Shown piece by piece: positions 62,692 through 64,000 of a stretch of 64,000 nt of DNA. The notes under the pieces are model-generated. The model had not been told where the DNA came from. It saw nothing but the letters and a program-made list of their open reading frames with translations, and did not search any database. Both the position numbers and the translations under genes were made by a program. Positions within the stretch are counted from its first letter, which is position 1. Each line of letters opens with the position of its first letter. Origin of the DNA: Demequina silvatica (GTDB lineage: Bacteria > Actinomycetota > Actinomycetes > Actinomycetales > Demequinaceae); the NCBI RefSeq assembly GCF_000971215.1, contig NZ_BBMA01000002.1:758162-822161 (forward strand). Reading direction: 5' to 3'.

Positions 62692-63705
62692 GTGACGAAG
62701 CTGCGAGGCCGCCGGCCCACCATCGACGATGTGGCCCGCGAGGCCGGGGTCTCCCGGGGCACCGTCTCCCGCGTCCTCAACGGCGGTCACTGGGTCTCGG
62801 ACGGCGCGCGCGAGCAGGTCGAGCGCGCGATCCGCTCCACGGGGTACCGGATCAACCCGCACGCGCGGTCGCTCGCGACCAGCAGGACCGGCTCGGTGGG
62901 CTTCCTGCTGACCGAGTCGTACGAGCGGTTCTTCGCGGACCCCAACTTCCTGCAGATCCTCCGCGCGTGCGCGGACGCGCTCGCCGAGCACGGCATGACG
63001 CTCATCCTCATCATGGCGGACACGCTCGAGGAGCGGAGCCGCGCCACCGAGTACCTCACCAGCGGGCACGTGGACGGTGCGCTGGTGGTCTCCACCCACC
63101 GCGACAGCCAGGAGTTCCTCCGCACGCTGCTCGAGTCGCGCCTGCCGGTCATCTTCGCGGGTGTCCCGCTGGGCTTCGAGGAGCAGGTGGGTCACGCCAC
63201 GGCGGACGACGAGGGCGGCGCGCGCGCCATGGTCGAGCACCTGCGCTCCAAAGGCCGCACCCGCCTGGTGCACATCGCCGGGCCGCAGGACACCTCCGGC
63301 GGCACATCGCGACTGCGCGCCTTCCGCGAGGTGCTGGGGGACGCGTACGCCGACGAGCTGGTGGCTTACGGGGACTACAGCCGCGAGTCCGGCAGACGCG
63401 CGATGCGCGAGCTGATCTCGCGCGAGGTGCCGTTCGACGCCGTGTTCTGCTCGAACGACCTCATGGCGGCGGGCGCGATGGAGGTGCTTGCCGCGGCGGG
63501 CATCGCTGTCCCCGAGGATGTCGCAGTCGCCGGCTTCGACGACGCGCCCGTCGCGCTGGAGACCAGCCCGCCTCTCACCACGGTGAGGCAGCCGTTCGAC
63601 CGCGTGAGCGCGGAGATGGTACGGCTGCTGATCGACGAGATCGACGGTCGCCCTGCCGGCCGGGTCACCTTGCCAACCGAGATCGTGGAGCGCGGGACGG
63701 TCTAG
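62692..63705 (+). CDS. LacI-family regulator of the monosaccharide importer
   Basis: 337 aa. HTH (RPTIDDVAREAGVSRGTVSRVLNGGHWVSDGAREQVERA) at residues 5-45, hinge, then the ligand domain (VGFLLTESYERFF, VFCSNDLMAAGAMEVL, VAVAGFDDAPVAL). GTG 62692 has AGAAGAGGTA before it. Position behind mmsAB and the shared operator point to control by arabinose or another imported monosaccharide. Confidence 0.9.
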   Translation: MTKLRGRRPTIDDVAREAGVSRGTVSRVLNGGHWVSDGAREQVERAIRSTGYRINPHARSLATSRTGSVGFLLTESYERFFADPNFLQILRACADALAEHGMTLILIMADTLEERSRATEYLTSGHVDGALVVSTHRDSQEFLRTLLESRLPVIFAGVPLGFEEQVGHATADDEGGARAMVEHLRSKGRTRLVHIAGPQDTSGGTSRLRAFREVLGDAYADELVAYGDYSRESGRRAMRELISREVPFDAVFCSNDLMAAGAMEVLAAAGIAVPEDVAVAGFDDAPVALETSPPLTTVRQPFDRVSAEMVRLLIDEIDGRPAGRVTLPTEIVERGTV

Positions 63706-64000
63706 GCGGCCATCCCGGTATCTACCAGGGGAGTCGGGTGCGACACGCCCGGGATCCCCGCGATTTGACGGTGCGACCGGGGGTGCGTAATGTATTCACC
63801 TGTTGCCGACAAGGAACGCGCCAGGCAGGGACTGAACAAGGACCTGCAGGAGACGCCCCGGTGACACAGATCCTTCACTGATGGCAGGTATTCCTGCTGT
63901 CCGGATGGGATCGATGACGAGCTTTCGATCGTTATTCTCTCGGCAAATACGTCCCCTGTGGCCGGTTTGACAAGAGGAAATGAAGAGAGTAAGTTAGAAG
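63706..64000 (+). promoter_or_regulatory. Gene-free tail with two strong sigma70-type promoters
   Basis: No gene seen. Promoter 1: TTGACG (63765-63770), 17 bp, TAATGT (63788-63793). Promoter 2: TTGACA (63967-63972), 17 bp, TAAGTT (63990-63995). The last 170 bases are much AT-richer than the window. Tandem strong promoters before a long untranslated stretch suit a stable-RNA operon such as rrn, but the following DNA is not visible. Confidence 0.55.

Overview
The window is very GC-rich (about 72% by eye) and densely coded. Gene content points to an actinomycete, most likely of the Micrococcales (Cellulomonas/Demequina-like): purF-purM-DUF3073-bldC order, a bacterial SCP-orthologue gene, many leaderless genes with a TANNNT box 6-7 nt before the start codon, and carbohydrate ABC operons under LacI-type repressors. 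The family assignment is inference; no rRNA gene is in the window.

Layout. 1-8.3 kb: amidohydrolase (cut by the window edge), Asp/Glu racemase, a MerR-type regulator with the Cu+ ATPase gene it probably controls, a PrsW-like membrane protein with a small partner, and metZ. 8.4-15.1 kb: operon for an alpha-xyloside (GH31 alpha-xylosidase, two permeases, binding lipoprotein) with its LacI regulator and two identical operators. 15.3-22.0 kb: large secreted lamin-tail-domain protein, rhodanese, VOC protein, phosphoribosyltransferase and hypotheticals. 22.1-30.4 kb: purL surrounded by toxin-antitoxin genes, a GH2 beta-galactosidase and the SCP-like gene. 30.4-39.9 kb: a leftward block made of a two-component system, a serpin lipoprotein and an ABC exporter with one ATPase and three FtsX-type permeases. 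40.0-43.5 kb: second CUT1 sugar importer. 43.7-47.4 kb: purF, purM, DUF3073, bldC. 47.5-50.6 kb: ogt, EamA exporter, holin-like protein, tRNA-Glu/Asp/Phe cluster, zincin. 50.6-54.3 kb: uracil/xanthine permease, galE, galK. 54.7-63.7 kb: LacI regulator, araD-araA, a multiple-monosaccharide ABC importer and another LacI regulator. The last 295 bases are AT-richer, hold two strong sigma70-type promoters and no gene.

How it works together: most of the window serves uptake and catabolism of plant-polymer sugars (xyloglucan-type alpha-xylosides, galactosides, arabinose), each operon with its own CG-centred LacI-type operator. After each of the three substrate-binding-protein genes lies a strong hairpin that probably sets the ratio of binding protein to permease.

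The most unusual signal is not a gene. The 9-mer GGACGATGC (extended consensus about GGGGACGATGCGCSGGT) occurs 41 times by hand count, 20 on one strand and 21 on the other, against an expectation of roughly one from base composition. It lies between genes, inside genes in five reading registers, across the purL stop codon, and as inverted pairs that form hairpins at gene ends. It behaves like a genome-wide signal sequence of unknown purpose.
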